From Amycolatopsis decaplanina DSM 44594 (GTDB lineage Bacteria > Actinomycetota > Actinomycetes > Mycobacteriales > Pseudonocardiaceae), in the NCBI RefSeq assembly GCF_000342005.1, contig NZ_AOHO01000045.1, forward strand, positions 248,001 through 312,000: a stretch of DNA of 64,000 bases. The letters are read 5' to 3'. Positions 9,035 through 16,711 of the stretch are shown piece by piece. A model generated the notes under the pieces. The model searched no databases, was not told the origin of the DNA, and saw only the letters and a list, made by a program, of their open reading frames with translations. How positions within the stretch are numbered: position 1 is the first letter of the stretch; every line of letters starts with the position of its first letter. The translations under genes and the position numbers were made by a program.

Positions 9035-9111
9035 GCCCACAGGCGATCGCGCGGTTCCTGTCACCCCAGCCGGCTGGGACGCGGACGTCTTCGGATCTGC
9101 CTGTGGTGCGG

Positions 9112-9903
9112 CTATCGTCGGAACCAGCGGCGCCGCTTCGATGAGTTTTCTGCGGGGTCGGTTGGCTGTAGTCCCAATCTTCCGGTCAGGAAGAAGGTCC
9201 CGGTCACGATGTTGCCGCGCGCGGGTGGTTGTTCGACGTCGGTGGTCGCGATGGCGACGTCGAGTTCGATCGCGGCGATGGTGCGGACTCGGATCCGATG
9301 GAATGCCGTGCCGGTAACGGTGTTCACGGGAGTCTCGACCTCGATGACCTCCCCGGCGAACAGGGCGTGGGCGGAGGGCGTCCGGTCGGGCGAGCGTTCC
9401 GTGAGCGAAAAAGTTCCGGACGGGATGAAGTGGTCGGCGGCGAATTTCGGTCCGTCATCGTCCTGTGAGGCCGAGTAGGCCTCGGCGTCGGCGTGCACCG
9501 TGACGTCTTCGGCCAGAGCCGCCAGCACCAGGGAGCCGATCTCGAGCCGCCCGCCGGAGTGGGCGAGGACCGCTCGGTCTTCGAGTTCCACCGCGATGGG
9601 ACAGACCAACTCCCCATCGACGCCGTCGAGGAGCTCTAGCATCGCGGTCTCGTCATCGACGAGGCGAACGTCGCGCACCGGCACTGCGGGCGTCGTGCCG
9701 GCCAGGCACGGCAGGAGGAACTCGATCTCGCCGTTGCGGACCTGCGCGACCAGCCGGGCGCCAGAGGGATCGGTCCAAACATGTTCGCTGATCTTCTTGG
9801 CGATCTGCCGGGCTGTGCCCGCGCTGATCAGGGAGACCACCCTCTCCCCGAACTCGTCCTCGCTGGTGACGCCGATCCCGATCGCCTCGAAGTGGCTGGA
9901 CAC
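9112..9903 (-). CDS. Hypothetical beta-rich protein
   Basis: 263 residues. GTG 9903 is preferred because GGGGGAG lies five bases upstream; an ATG at 9930 is the alternative. There is no signal peptide or membrane helix. The sequence is strand-rich and acidic, with a basic C-terminal tail (SSKRRRWFRR). The middle contains a possible ligand-barrel (FIPSGTFSLTER, later NIVTGTFFLTGRLG: two similar '(S/T)GTF(S/F)LT(E/G)R' strands suggest an internal duplication). I do not recognise the family. Confidence 0.6.
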   Translation of the reverse strand: MSSHFEAIGIGVTSEDEFGERVVSLISAGTARQIAKKISEHVWTDPSGARLVAQVRNGEIEFLLPCLAGTTPAVPVRDVRLVDDETAMLELLDGVDGELVCPIAVELEDRAVLAHSGGRLEIGSLVLAALAEDVTVHADAEAYSASQDDDGPKFAADHFIPSGTFSLTERSPDRTPSAHALFAGEVIEVETPVNTVTGTAFHRIRVRTIAAIELDVAIATTDVEQPPARGNIVTGTFFLTGRLGLQPTDPAENSSKRRRWFRR

Positions 9904-9969
9904 GATCACTCCCCCTGTTCCACCGTCCACAGGAGACTACTGGCCAGGCCGAAAGAAAGTCATCCAGGT

Positions 9970-10494
9970 TTACGTGGGTGAGGCGGGCACCGGCATTCGT
10001 AGATGCTGGAAACGGCGAGCTGGTGGGCCTCGTGAGTGGTAAGGACGGTTAGAACCGTCCTTACCACTCACGAGGCCTGCAGCGGTGATGAAGGTGGGTT
10101 CGATCCGCAGCATCTGGTCCATGCTGCGGGGCACCCATGGTTTGAGCAGGTGTTCGTAACGCGTGACGGCGACGGGATCGATGATCCGGCGCATGATGCC
10201 GGTGACGATGACACTCCAGCTGACGGTGTGGTGGCCGGGTTCGAGGTGGTCGGCTTCGTAGGCGACCACTTGGTCCACTGTGGACATGAGAGCGGCGCCG
10301 GTGTGGCTGCGGATGATGATCACGCCGTCTTGGCGGAGGTAGAGGCCACTTCCACGGCCGGCAGTGGTTTCCGGTCGTCCGGCGGCCTCCCCGCCCGGTC
10401 GGCGGGCGGACCTGGAGATGGTGCGGTGGACATGGTCGCAGGCTCCGTCGAGCACGTTCCCGGACGTGTGGATCGCGATGTCCAGGTTCGCCAC
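9970..10494 (-). CDS. Pyridoxamine 5'-phosphate oxidase-like (FMN-binding split-barrel) protein with repeat-derived C-terminus
   Basis: 174 residues from GTG 10494, six bases after AAGGGG. The core from about residue 50 (LYLRQDGVIIIRSHTGAALM...VAYEADHLEPGHHTVSWSVIVTGIMRRI...) fits the PNPOx-like split barrel of small flavin- or F420-binding proteins. The usual first strand is poorly preserved and the first 50 residues are unfamiliar. The reading frame continues past the normal family end through the palindrome at 10027-10076, adding about 30 non-homologous residues. It may still fold, but it has lost its native stop. Confidence 0.55.
   Translation of the reverse strand: MANLDIAIHTSGNVLDGACDHVHRTISRSARRPGGEAAGRPETTAGRGSGLYLRQDGVIIIRSHTGAALMSTVDQVVAYEADHLEPGHHTVSWSVIVTGIMRRIIDPVAVTRYEHLLKPWVPRSMDQMLRIEPTFITAAGLVSGKDGSNRPYHSRGPPARRFQHLRMPVPASPT
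10027..10076. repeat. GTGAGTGG palindromic repeat, copy R1
   Basis: Perfect 24-bp inverted repeat (10027-10050 against 10053-10076) with a two-base centre AG. The arm contains CTCGTGAGTGGTAAGGACGG. It lies within the 3' end of the PNPOx-like gene. Same stem as the copies at 41396, 50602 and 57015. Confidence 0.92.
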
Positions 10495-10596
10495 ACGCTA
10501 CCCCTTCAGCACTTGCCCACTTGCGAAATTTTGCATACGGTTGGTCGATTCTCATCGACGCCATGGGGAAGGCCTAGAGTCGAACGTCCCTCGTGA

Positions 10597-10758
10597 TCAT
10601 CGGGACATGGATCGGAGTCCGTGCGCGGTGACGTCGTCGGGAACGCGGTCTTGGGCGACGGTCAGGATGGCGTTGTCGGCGCGGAGGAAGACGCGGAGCG
10701 CGTCGTGGTGGGTGAGCACGGTGGTCGCGCAGACGTCGGCTACTCGCTGATCGCACAT
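10597..10758 (-). CDS. Small hypothetical protein divergent from ArsR
   Basis: 53 residues; AAAGG lies seven bases before the ATG at 10758. It has two Cys residues near the N-terminus (C2, C10) and a THHDALRVFLRADNAIL segment. Family unknown. Its promoter must overlap the palindrome AGTTGC-N8-GCAACT at 10774-10793, so it is probably controlled by the divergent ArsR-type regulator; the PNPOx-like gene follows 102 bases downstream on the same strand. Confidence 0.5.
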   Translation of the reverse strand: MCDQRVADVCATTVLTHHDALRVFLRADNAILTVAQDRVPDDVTAHGLRSMSR

Positions 10759-10773
10759 GCCATTGCCTTTCGA

Positions 10774-10793
10774 AGTTGCTAAGGTCAGCAACT
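10774..10793. promoter_or_regulatory. Probable ArsR operator AGTTGC-N8-GCAACT (site 1)
   Basis: Inverted repeat with arms AGTTGCT/AGCAACT in the 94-base interval between the divergent genes at 10758 and 10853. The same arms and spacing recur at 11376-11395. Position and duplication support an operator for the regulator encoded at 10853. Confidence 0.7.
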
Positions 10794-10852
10794 GTTGAAC
10801 AGTGCGCCCGGAGGCGGTGCGCCTGGAAGGAAGCGCCGCGAAGGGAGTGTCG

Positions 10853-11203
10853 GTGAGCAGGCCCCTATATCAGTTGAAGGCGGAGTTCTTCAAGACGTTG
10901 GGGCACCCGGCGCGGATCCGGGTGCTGGAGCTGCTGGCCGACCGGGAGCACGCGGTGGCCGAGATGCTGCCGGAGGTCGGGATCGAGCCGGCGAACCTCT
11001 CGCAGCAGCTCGCGGTGTTGCGGCGGGCGGGGTTGGTGACGACCCGCAAGGACGGGGCGAACGTGATCTATTCGCTGCCCAGCCCGCATGTGGCGGAGTT
11101 GCTGGCGGTGGCGCGCAAGATCCTCACCGGGGTGATCGCGGATCAGATGGAGCTTCTCGACGACCTGCGAGCTCCGGTGACTCCTCGCACGGCCGAGGGG
11201 TAG
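10853..11203 (+). CDS. ArsR-family winged-helix repressor
   Basis: 116 residues. GTG 10853 is chosen because AAGGGAG sits five bases upstream. Canonical ArsR layout: LKAEFFKTLGHPARIRVLELL, recognition helix region P-A-N-L-S-Q-Q-L-A-V-L-R-R-A-G-L-V, then a wing (TTRKDGANVIYSL). The typical ELCVCDL-type metal site is absent (no Cys in the DNA-binding helix), so it may respond to a non-metal or redox signal. Two identical palindromes flank it, before its own gene and before the gene pair at 11452. Confidence 0.85.
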   Translation: MSRPLYQLKAEFFKTLGHPARIRVLELLADREHAVAEMLPEVGIEPANLSQQLAVLRRAGLVTTRKDGANVIYSLPSPHVAELLAVARKILTGVIADQMELLDDLRAPVTPRTAEG

Positions 11204-11375
11204 CGAAGCCGCCCTGCGCCCGGCACGGCCTGCTGGCGCAGGGCACTTTCGTCCCGGACTTCCCGCTCACGAACAAGAGCTTCAACCTCTCCTGCGCCGG
11301 CAACGACCTCTGACCTCGACCAGGTCGAGGGGCGCACCCCGTGGCATGGCGTACAAGCCCACTCGTCGGCTAAAG

Positions 11376-11395
11376 AGTTGCATAATTATGCAACT
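11376..11395. promoter_or_regulatory. Probable ArsR operator AGTTGC-N8-GCAACT (site 2)
   Basis: A perfect 20-base palindrome whose outer arms AGTTGC/GCAACT and eight-base spacer match the site at 10774. It lies 56 bases before the GTG at 11452 and should control the 11452-12527 gene pair. The preceding 11204-11375 stretch contains only a short remnant ending NLSCAGNDL that I cannot assign. Confidence 0.72.
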
Positions 11396-11451
11396 GCCAA
11401 CATGGTAGATTCCTAAGTCTTGAACTGGGCCGGAGCAGGGGAGAGTTGCCA

Positions 11452-11676
11452 GTGAGTGGTCAGTTCGCGAGCGAGCTACGGCGGGGGATCGGGGAAGCGC
11501 AGGACGCCACGATCACCGCGACGGAGGCCGGGCACCCCTATGAGGCGTACCTGCACCGTGTACGTCTCGCGGAGCTGCTCGACCTGGCCGCGCAGCACGA
11601 CATCGACACCGGCGTGCTGGTGTCGCCAGCGGTGCTGGCGGCGCTGGCCGAGGATCGGGCGGCGCTGGGGCGATGA
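11452..11676 (+). CDS. Small helical protein coupled to a malic-enzyme-like gene
   Basis: 74 residues from GTG 11452, preceded by GGGGAGAG. Helical throughout, with charged hairpin segments (ELRRGIGEAQDATITATEAG; LHRVRLAELLDLAAQHDIDTGVLV). Its stop overlaps the next start by four bases (ATGA), so the two products are probably made in a fixed ratio and may interact. Family not recognised. Confidence 0.65.
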   Translation: MSGQFASELRRGIGEAQDATITATEAGHPYEAYLHRVRLAELLDLAAQHDIDTGVLVSPAVLAALAEDRAALGR

Positions 11677-12527
11677 CGATCGGCGATACGAGGCAGGTGG
11701 CGGGGCTGGCGATCGTGGGGGATGGCAGTGCCCTGCCGGGTACCGCCGCGAGCGATCCGGGTGCGGTGCTGGCGGCGCTCGAGACGGATGTGCGGCTGCT
11801 GCGCGATCACACCGCGCTGGATCCGTTCCGGGTCGCGGTGACCGCGCGGGACGCCGCCGAGTTGGCGTCCGCGTTGCGAGCGCTGCCCTCCGCGGTGACC
11901 GCGATCTTCCTGGCTCGCACTGAGCCGGTCCGGGCCCGCGCCGTGCAGCGAGACCTCGCCCGGGGCGGGCGGATTCCGGTGATCACCGAGTACGACACGC
12001 TCGCCATCGGCCTCGCCGCGGCTGTACTGGTGACTTTGCGGCGGGCCGAGGTCGCGCCGCACAAGGCCCGGGTCGTAGTGGCCGGGGCCGGGACGGTGCC
12101 GTTGCTCGTTCCTCTGCTCATGGCGTGCGGGGTGGGTGACATCGCTTCGTGGCGTGAGGGCGATGCCGTGGGGTTTCCGCTGTCCGTCATCTCCCGGGAC
12201 GCGAGTGTGGTCGTGGACCTCCTCGATGTCGCCATGGCACCGCGACCGGCCTTCGAGGCCGACGCGACTCAGGTGGTGCTCACGGCGGGGGATCCGGTGG
12301 GGCATTTGCTGGCGTTGCCCGGCCTGCTGCGCGCGGTGCGCGAAGGTCCGATCGCCGGGCAGGCCGGTGACCTGTTCGAGCACCTCGACGCGCACCGCGC
12401 CTGCGCCCAAGCCTTGGCCGGGCTGACTCCGGTCGACCGGGTCTTGCCCGATCTGGCCGATCCCGACCTCACCCACCGCGTCGCCCGTGCTGTCACCGAG
12501 GCACTGCGGCCACCGCCCCGCCGGTGA
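11673..12527 (+). CDS. Malic-enzyme-like NAD(P)-binding protein, probably non-classical
   Basis: 284 residues. The stretch I-F-L-A-R-T-E-P-V-R...I-P-V-I-T-E-Y-D-T-L-A-I-G-L-A-A-A-V-L-V-T-L parallels the malic enzyme region where IPVFHDDQHGTA leads into the NAD domain, followed by a Rossmann-like VVVAGAGTVPLLV. The catalytic FHDDQHGT signature is not conserved (here ITEYDTLA) and the protein lacks the full N-terminal domain, so it is unlikely to decarboxylate malate. It may be a sensor or binding derivative. Coupled to the 74-residue gene and preceded by a likely ArsR site. Confidence 0.6.
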   Translation: MTIGDTRQVAGLAIVGDGSALPGTAASDPGAVLAALETDVRLLRDHTALDPFRVAVTARDAAELASALRALPSAVTAIFLARTEPVRARAVQRDLARGGRIPVITEYDTLAIGLAAAVLVTLRRAEVAPHKARVVVAGAGTVPLLVPLLMACGVGDIASWREGDAVGFPLSVISRDASVVVDLLDVAMAPRPAFEADATQVVLTAGDPVGHLLALPGLLRAVREGPIAGQAGDLFEHLDAHRACAQALAGLTPVDRVLPDLADPDLTHRVARAVTEALRPPPRR

Positions 12528-12821
12528 GATCCACCACGAGCCGGCCCGCGCCTGACCGACACCCTGGACGTCGCGGTATCGGCGTCTCCAAGGGGCGGGG
12601 CCGGGCGTATGGTCACCTATTCTTTCCGGGTCATGGATCGCATACTCAGGTCAAGTCAAAACTGGGAAAGCGAGACGATTTCCGTAGTCTTTCGAAGAAG
12701 AGTCGTAGGAGAACCAGCCTCAAGCCAGAGTCCGCTGTCAGCGGCCGCGCTCGTGGTTGTCATGATCCGCCTGTTTCTCGTCTGCCTGGTTGTCGGTTCG
12801 CGAGGCACGGGAAGGGAAGCA

Positions 12822-15155
12822 GTGCAGGAGAATACGAAAGAGGAGAGTGAGCTCGACCCGATCCCCACCCCGATCGACATCAAGCCGTCGCCCGAGATCA
12901 GTGTCATCATTCCGCCCGCCATCGAGGCCGATGATTTCGCCATTATCGTGCGGCGGCTTTCACTGGAGCATTCGGGGCCGTCAATGGAAATCCTCTTCGT
13001 CGATGACGGCGACGACGGCGCGGGGAATGCCGCGCGTTCCCTCGTCGCGCGATCCAGCGTCCCGATCCGGCTGATCCACCGCGCGCCCGGAGAACGGCGC
13101 GGTGGCGTGGTGTTCGCCGGCCTGGTTCAGGCGCGTGGCGCGTGGGTCGTGGTGATGGACGGCGATCTCCGGCACCCGCCGGCACTCGCACCACGGCTGG
13201 CCGAGATCGGCCGAGCACGGGACGTGGACGTGGTGATCGCCAGCAGGTTCGCCGGGGCGGCCGTCGTCTCACGGCGCTGGCCGTGCTTGCTGTCCACCGC
13301 GGCGGTCAAGGTCCTGTTCCCGCGCCGGCTCGGCCGGCCCAGCGACCCGCTGAGCGGGTTCTTCGCTGTCCGCCGCGCCGCGCTGGACCTCGACCGGTCG
13401 GGGCCCGAGGGGTTCGAGAGCTTGACGGAAATCCTGGTCCGGCACCCGGGTCTGCGGCTGGCCGAAGTCCCGTTCGGGACGCAAGCCGGGCGCCACACGG
13501 CTTCACCGCGTGCGGGCGTGACGCTCGTGCGGCATCTGGTCCGATCGCGGGCCTTGCTGCCGAAGCATCGGCTGGTGCGGGCCGGTGCGTTCGGGCTGGT
13601 CGGGCTGTCCGGGCTGGCGGTCAACACGGCCGTGCTGTGGTTGTTGCACCACCACCTGGCGAACCTGCACTATCTGCTGGCCGCCACGCTGGCCACCGAG
13701 GCGTCCACGGCGTGGTTGATCGTACTCACCGAAACGCTTGTCTACCGGGGGGCGAAATCGGGTTCGGTGGCCTCCCGCGCCGTTCGGTCCTTCCTGCTCA
13801 ACCACGCGTTGCTGGTGCTGCGGTTGCCGATGCTGACCCTGCTGGTGGAGGGAATCGGACTGGGTGTGCTCTCGGCCAACGCGTTCGCCCTCGGCCTGTT
13901 GTTCCTGGTGCGGTTCGTGGTGACCGATACGGCGATCTATGGACGCGATGAACCGCCGTCGACCAGGTCCGCGGGTGATCCCGTCCGGCTCGTCGTCGAC
14001 CCCGGTCCTGCCGGGAGCCCCGCGGGCATCACGCCGAAGCGCTCGTCCCGCCCGGCCCGGTATCTGCCGTATCGGTACCGCATCCCGGAGGTCGCGACGA
14101 TCGGCTCGCAGGTTCGGCTGCCGGAACTCGACTACTTCCGTGCGCAGTGGCTCGGCAATGACACCGAGATCCAGATCCGGGTCGGCACGGTCGGTAGCCG
14201 TCGGCCGCTGCCGCGCGCGGTCGTCACCCAGTTCGCCGGGCCGCCCGCGGTCGAATACTCCGAGCATCTCGCCCGGTTCGGGGCCAACTTCCAGGTCTGC
14301 TTCGGTGGCCCGATCAAGGTGGTCGTCTCCCCGAGTCTCGGCCGGTCGCCCCACGTGGTCTACACGAACATCCTCGAGGCGCTGCTGCGATTCGTCGCGG
14401 TATCGCGCGGCGTGATGCTCCTGCACTCGGCATGCCTGGAACTCGACGGTCTCGGCGTGCTGTTCTCCGCCCGTACCGACACCGGCAAGACCGGGACCGT
14501 GCTCCGGCTGGTCCGGGAGCACGGCGCGAAGTTCCTGTCCGACGACATGATCGTGGTGCACGGCGATGGCCGGGCAGGTTGCTTCCCCAAGCCTTTGACG
14601 ATCAGCAACCACACGCTGCGGGCGGCGCATTCCGACGACCTGACCCGCCTGGAGTGGCGGCGGCTGTGGCTGCAGAGCCTGGTGCACTCCCGGCAAGGCC
14701 GCCGGCTCGGGCTGTCCCTCAGCCACCTCAACTTACCGATCATGAGCATCAACGCGCTCACCCAGCGAATCGTGCCGCCACCGAAGTACGCGGTGGACCG
14801 GCTGATGCCGTGCGAGATCAGTTCGGAGACCAGGCTCACCGACCTGTTCGTGATCGAGCGGGGACCGCACGCCGTCGCCGACCTGTCGCCGGAGGAGGTG
14901 ATGAGCACATTGCTGGCCAACACCGAGGACGCCTATCAATTCCCGCCGTTCAGCCACTTCACACCGTCCATCGTGATCGGTGAGGACGACCATCAGGCGT
15001 TGAGGGAGAAGGAACGCGAGATCCTGTCGGCCGCGGTCCGCGGGATCAAGGCACGGTCGCTGGCCACGCCCGACTTCAGCTGGGCGGACGAGATCCCCAG
15101 GCTGCTGGTCCCCGGCGCGGCCGGCGGCCGGCTCACGCCCCGCCGGTCTGCGTGA
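12822..15155 (+). CDS. Fusion: GT2 glycosyltransferase - GtrA membrane domain - HPr-kinase-like P-loop domain
   Basis: 777 residues from GTG 12822, four bases after GGGAAGGGAA. Residues about 25-225 are a dolichol-phosphate-mannose-synthase-like GT2 domain (EISVIIP, FVDDGDD, VVMDGDLRHPP, DPLSGFFAVRR). Residues about 250-375 are a four-helix GtrA-like domain, as in proteins that flip polyprenyl-linked sugars. From about 410 comes an HPr-kinase/PEP-carboxykinase-like domain: HSACLELDGLGVLF, Walker A A-R-T-D-T-G-K-T at 550-557, and FLSDDMIVV. GT2-GtrA fusions are common; adding the P-loop kinase-like domain is unusual. It heads the operon; its stop overlaps the next start. Confidence 0.85.
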   Translation: MQENTKEESELDPIPTPIDIKPSPEISVIIPPAIEADDFAIIVRRLSLEHSGPSMEILFVDDGDDGAGNAARSLVARSSVPIRLIHRAPGERRGGVVFAGLVQARGAWVVVMDGDLRHPPALAPRLAEIGRARDVDVVIASRFAGAAVVSRRWPCLLSTAAVKVLFPRRLGRPSDPLSGFFAVRRAALDLDRSGPEGFESLTEILVRHPGLRLAEVPFGTQAGRHTASPRAGVTLVRHLVRSRALLPKHRLVRAGAFGLVGLSGLAVNTAVLWLLHHHLANLHYLLAATLATEASTAWLIVLTETLVYRGAKSGSVASRAVRSFLLNHALLVLRLPMLTLLVEGIGLGVLSANAFALGLLFLVRFVVTDTAIYGRDEPPSTRSAGDPVRLVVDPGPAGSPAGITPKRSSRPARYLPYRYRIPEVATIGSQVRLPELDYFRAQWLGNDTEIQIRVGTVGSRRPLPRAVVTQFAGPPAVEYSEHLARFGANFQVCFGGPIKVVVSPSLGRSPHVVYTNILEALLRFVAVSRGVMLLHSACLELDGLGVLFSARTDTGKTGTVLRLVREHGAKFLSDDMIVVHGDGRAGCFPKPLTISNHTLRAAHSDDLTRLEWRRLWLQSLVHSRQGRRLGLSLSHLNLPIMSINALTQRIVPPPKYAVDRLMPCEISSETRLTDLFVIERGPHAVADLSPEEVMSTLLANTEDAYQFPPFSHFTPSIVIGEDDHQALREKEREILSAAVRGIKARSLATPDFSWADEIPRLLVPGAAGGRLTPRRSA

Positions 15156-16711
15156 TGGCCAAACCGGCTGGTATCGCCCCTCGTTCGCGGCGTCGATGGC
15201 TGGCGCGGGCGTACTCGCGTCGGGGCATTGTGCCGGTGATGGCGCTCATCTTGGGGGCCGGAGGCTTCCTGCGGGTATGGGCGCTGGGCGAGATCGGCTT
15301 CAACAGCGACGAGGCCGTCTATGCCGGGCAGGCCGTCGCACTGGCCGGAGATCCCGTGCTGGCCGGGTTGTTCCCGGTCTTCCGGGCACACCCCTTGCTC
15401 TTCCAGATCGTGCTGTCACTCGGGTTCTCCGGCGGCATGACCGACACCGGCGCCCGGCTCTGGTCCGTCCTTTTCGGACTGGCCACGGTGGTGGCCGTGT
15501 ACTTGCTCGGCAAGCTGCTATACGGCCGGAAGGCCGGGCTGGTGGCGGCGCTGTTCCTCGCGGTCATGCCCTACCACGTCGTGGTCACCCGCCAGGTGCT
15601 CCTCGATGGGCCCGAGACCTTCTTCGCGGTGATCACCCTGTACTGCGTCGCGCGGTTCTGCTCCGAGCGGGACCCGCGTTGGCTCTACTCCGCGGCCGCT
15701 GTCATGGGGCTCACTGTGCTGACCAAGGAGAGCGCGGTCATCCTGGTGCTCGCGCTGTTCGTGTTCTTCGTGCTCAGCCGGGAGTACCGCATCCGGCTGC
15801 GCGACCTGCTGATCGTGCTCACCATCATGAGCGCGGTCGTCGTCGCATACCCGCTGTCACTCAGCTTGTCCCATCGAACCGGCACAGGACAGAACTACCT
15901 GGCATGGCAACTGTTCCGGCGCGCGAATCATGAGATCACGTTCTACGGCGAGACCGTGACCATGGCGGTCGGGCCCGCCTTGATCGTGCTCGCCGCCTGC
16001 GGCCTCTGGCTGCTGCGTGGGCAGAACACGTGGCGGGAATGGCTGTTGGTCTGCTGGATCGTCGTACCGCTCGTGTTCTTCCATCTATGGCCGGTGAAGG
16101 GGTACCAGTACCTGTTGCCGATCGTGCCCGCCGTCGCGGTGCTGGCGGCACGAACGGGGGTCCATGCGACCGTGCCCCGGTGGTCGGGCAGTCGTCCCGC
16201 GGCGGCCCGATCGGTCCGGGCCGCCGCGGTCTTCGCCGTCGGCGCGAGCCTCGTGGTACCTGCTTGGCTGGCCGTGAACCCGGCACCGGGCACGACGTTT
16301 CTCGCCGGGTCCGGCGGTGTGCCGGGAGGCAGGGAGGCGGGGAGGTGGATCAAGGCCAGTCTGCCCGAAGGCAGCCGGCTGATGACGATCGGGCCGTCGA
16401 TGGCGAATCTGGTGCGGTTTTACGGTCACCGCAAAGCATTCGCGCTGTCGGTGAGCCCCAACCCGTTGTCCCGCAATCCGTCTTATGAACCTATCGACAA
16501 CCCGGACAGGGAACTGCGCGGCGGCGACCTCCAGTACGTGGTGTGGGACGCGTTCTCGGCCGCCCGGGCGCCGTTCTTCGGCGAGCGGTTGATGCGTTAC
16601 GTACACAAGTACGGCGGTGTGGCCGTGCACACGGAAACCGTCGAAGTGACCACGGCCGGCGGCCGTAGTACACCGAAACCGGTGATCGTCGTCTACGAGG
16701 TCCGGCCATGA
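15152..16711 (+). CDS. GT39/ArnT-like polytopic glycosyltransferase
   Basis: 519 residues, with start (GTG 15152 or ATG 15155) overlapping the upstream stop. At least ten membrane helices. The first loop carries the lipid-linked-sugar transferase signature F-N-S-D-E-A-V-Y-A-G-Q-A, equivalent to the catalytic D-E of GT39/ArnT enzymes, and a later L-L-D-G-P-E-T-F loop. The C-terminal 150 residues form an extracytoplasmic domain. It would take sugar from a polyprenyl-phosphate donor, presumably made by the upstream GT2-GtrA protein, and attach it outside the membrane (inference from pathway logic). Confidence 0.83.
   Translation: MMAKPAGIAPRSRRRWLARAYSRRGIVPVMALILGAGGFLRVWALGEIGFNSDEAVYAGQAVALAGDPVLAGLFPVFRAHPLLFQIVLSLGFSGGMTDTGARLWSVLFGLATVVAVYLLGKLLYGRKAGLVAALFLAVMPYHVVVTRQVLLDGPETFFAVITLYCVARFCSERDPRWLYSAAAVMGLTVLTKESAVILVLALFVFFVLSREYRIRLRDLLIVLTIMSAVVVAYPLSLSLSHRTGTGQNYLAWQLFRRANHEITFYGETVTMAVGPALIVLAACGLWLLRGQNTWREWLLVCWIVVPLVFFHLWPVKGYQYLLPIVPAVAVLAARTGVHATVPRWSGSRPAAARSVRAAAVFAVGASLVVPAWLAVNPAPGTTFLAGSGGVPGGREAGRWIKASLPEGSRLMTIGPSMANLVRFYGHRKAFALSVSPNPLSRNPSYEPIDNPDRELRGGDLQYVVWDAFSAARAPFFGERLMRYVHKYGGVAVHTETVEVTTAGGRSTPKPVIVVYEVRP

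Noticed and set aside
11314..11330. CCTCGACC/GGTCGAGG hairpin as a terminator
   Set aside because: Eight-base arms with a one-base loop and no T-tract; too weak to call.
13503..14726. 407-codon minus-strand frame within the GT2-GtrA-kinase gene
   Set aside because: Gln/Arg/Pro-rich antisense frame with no recognisable domain and no start signal.
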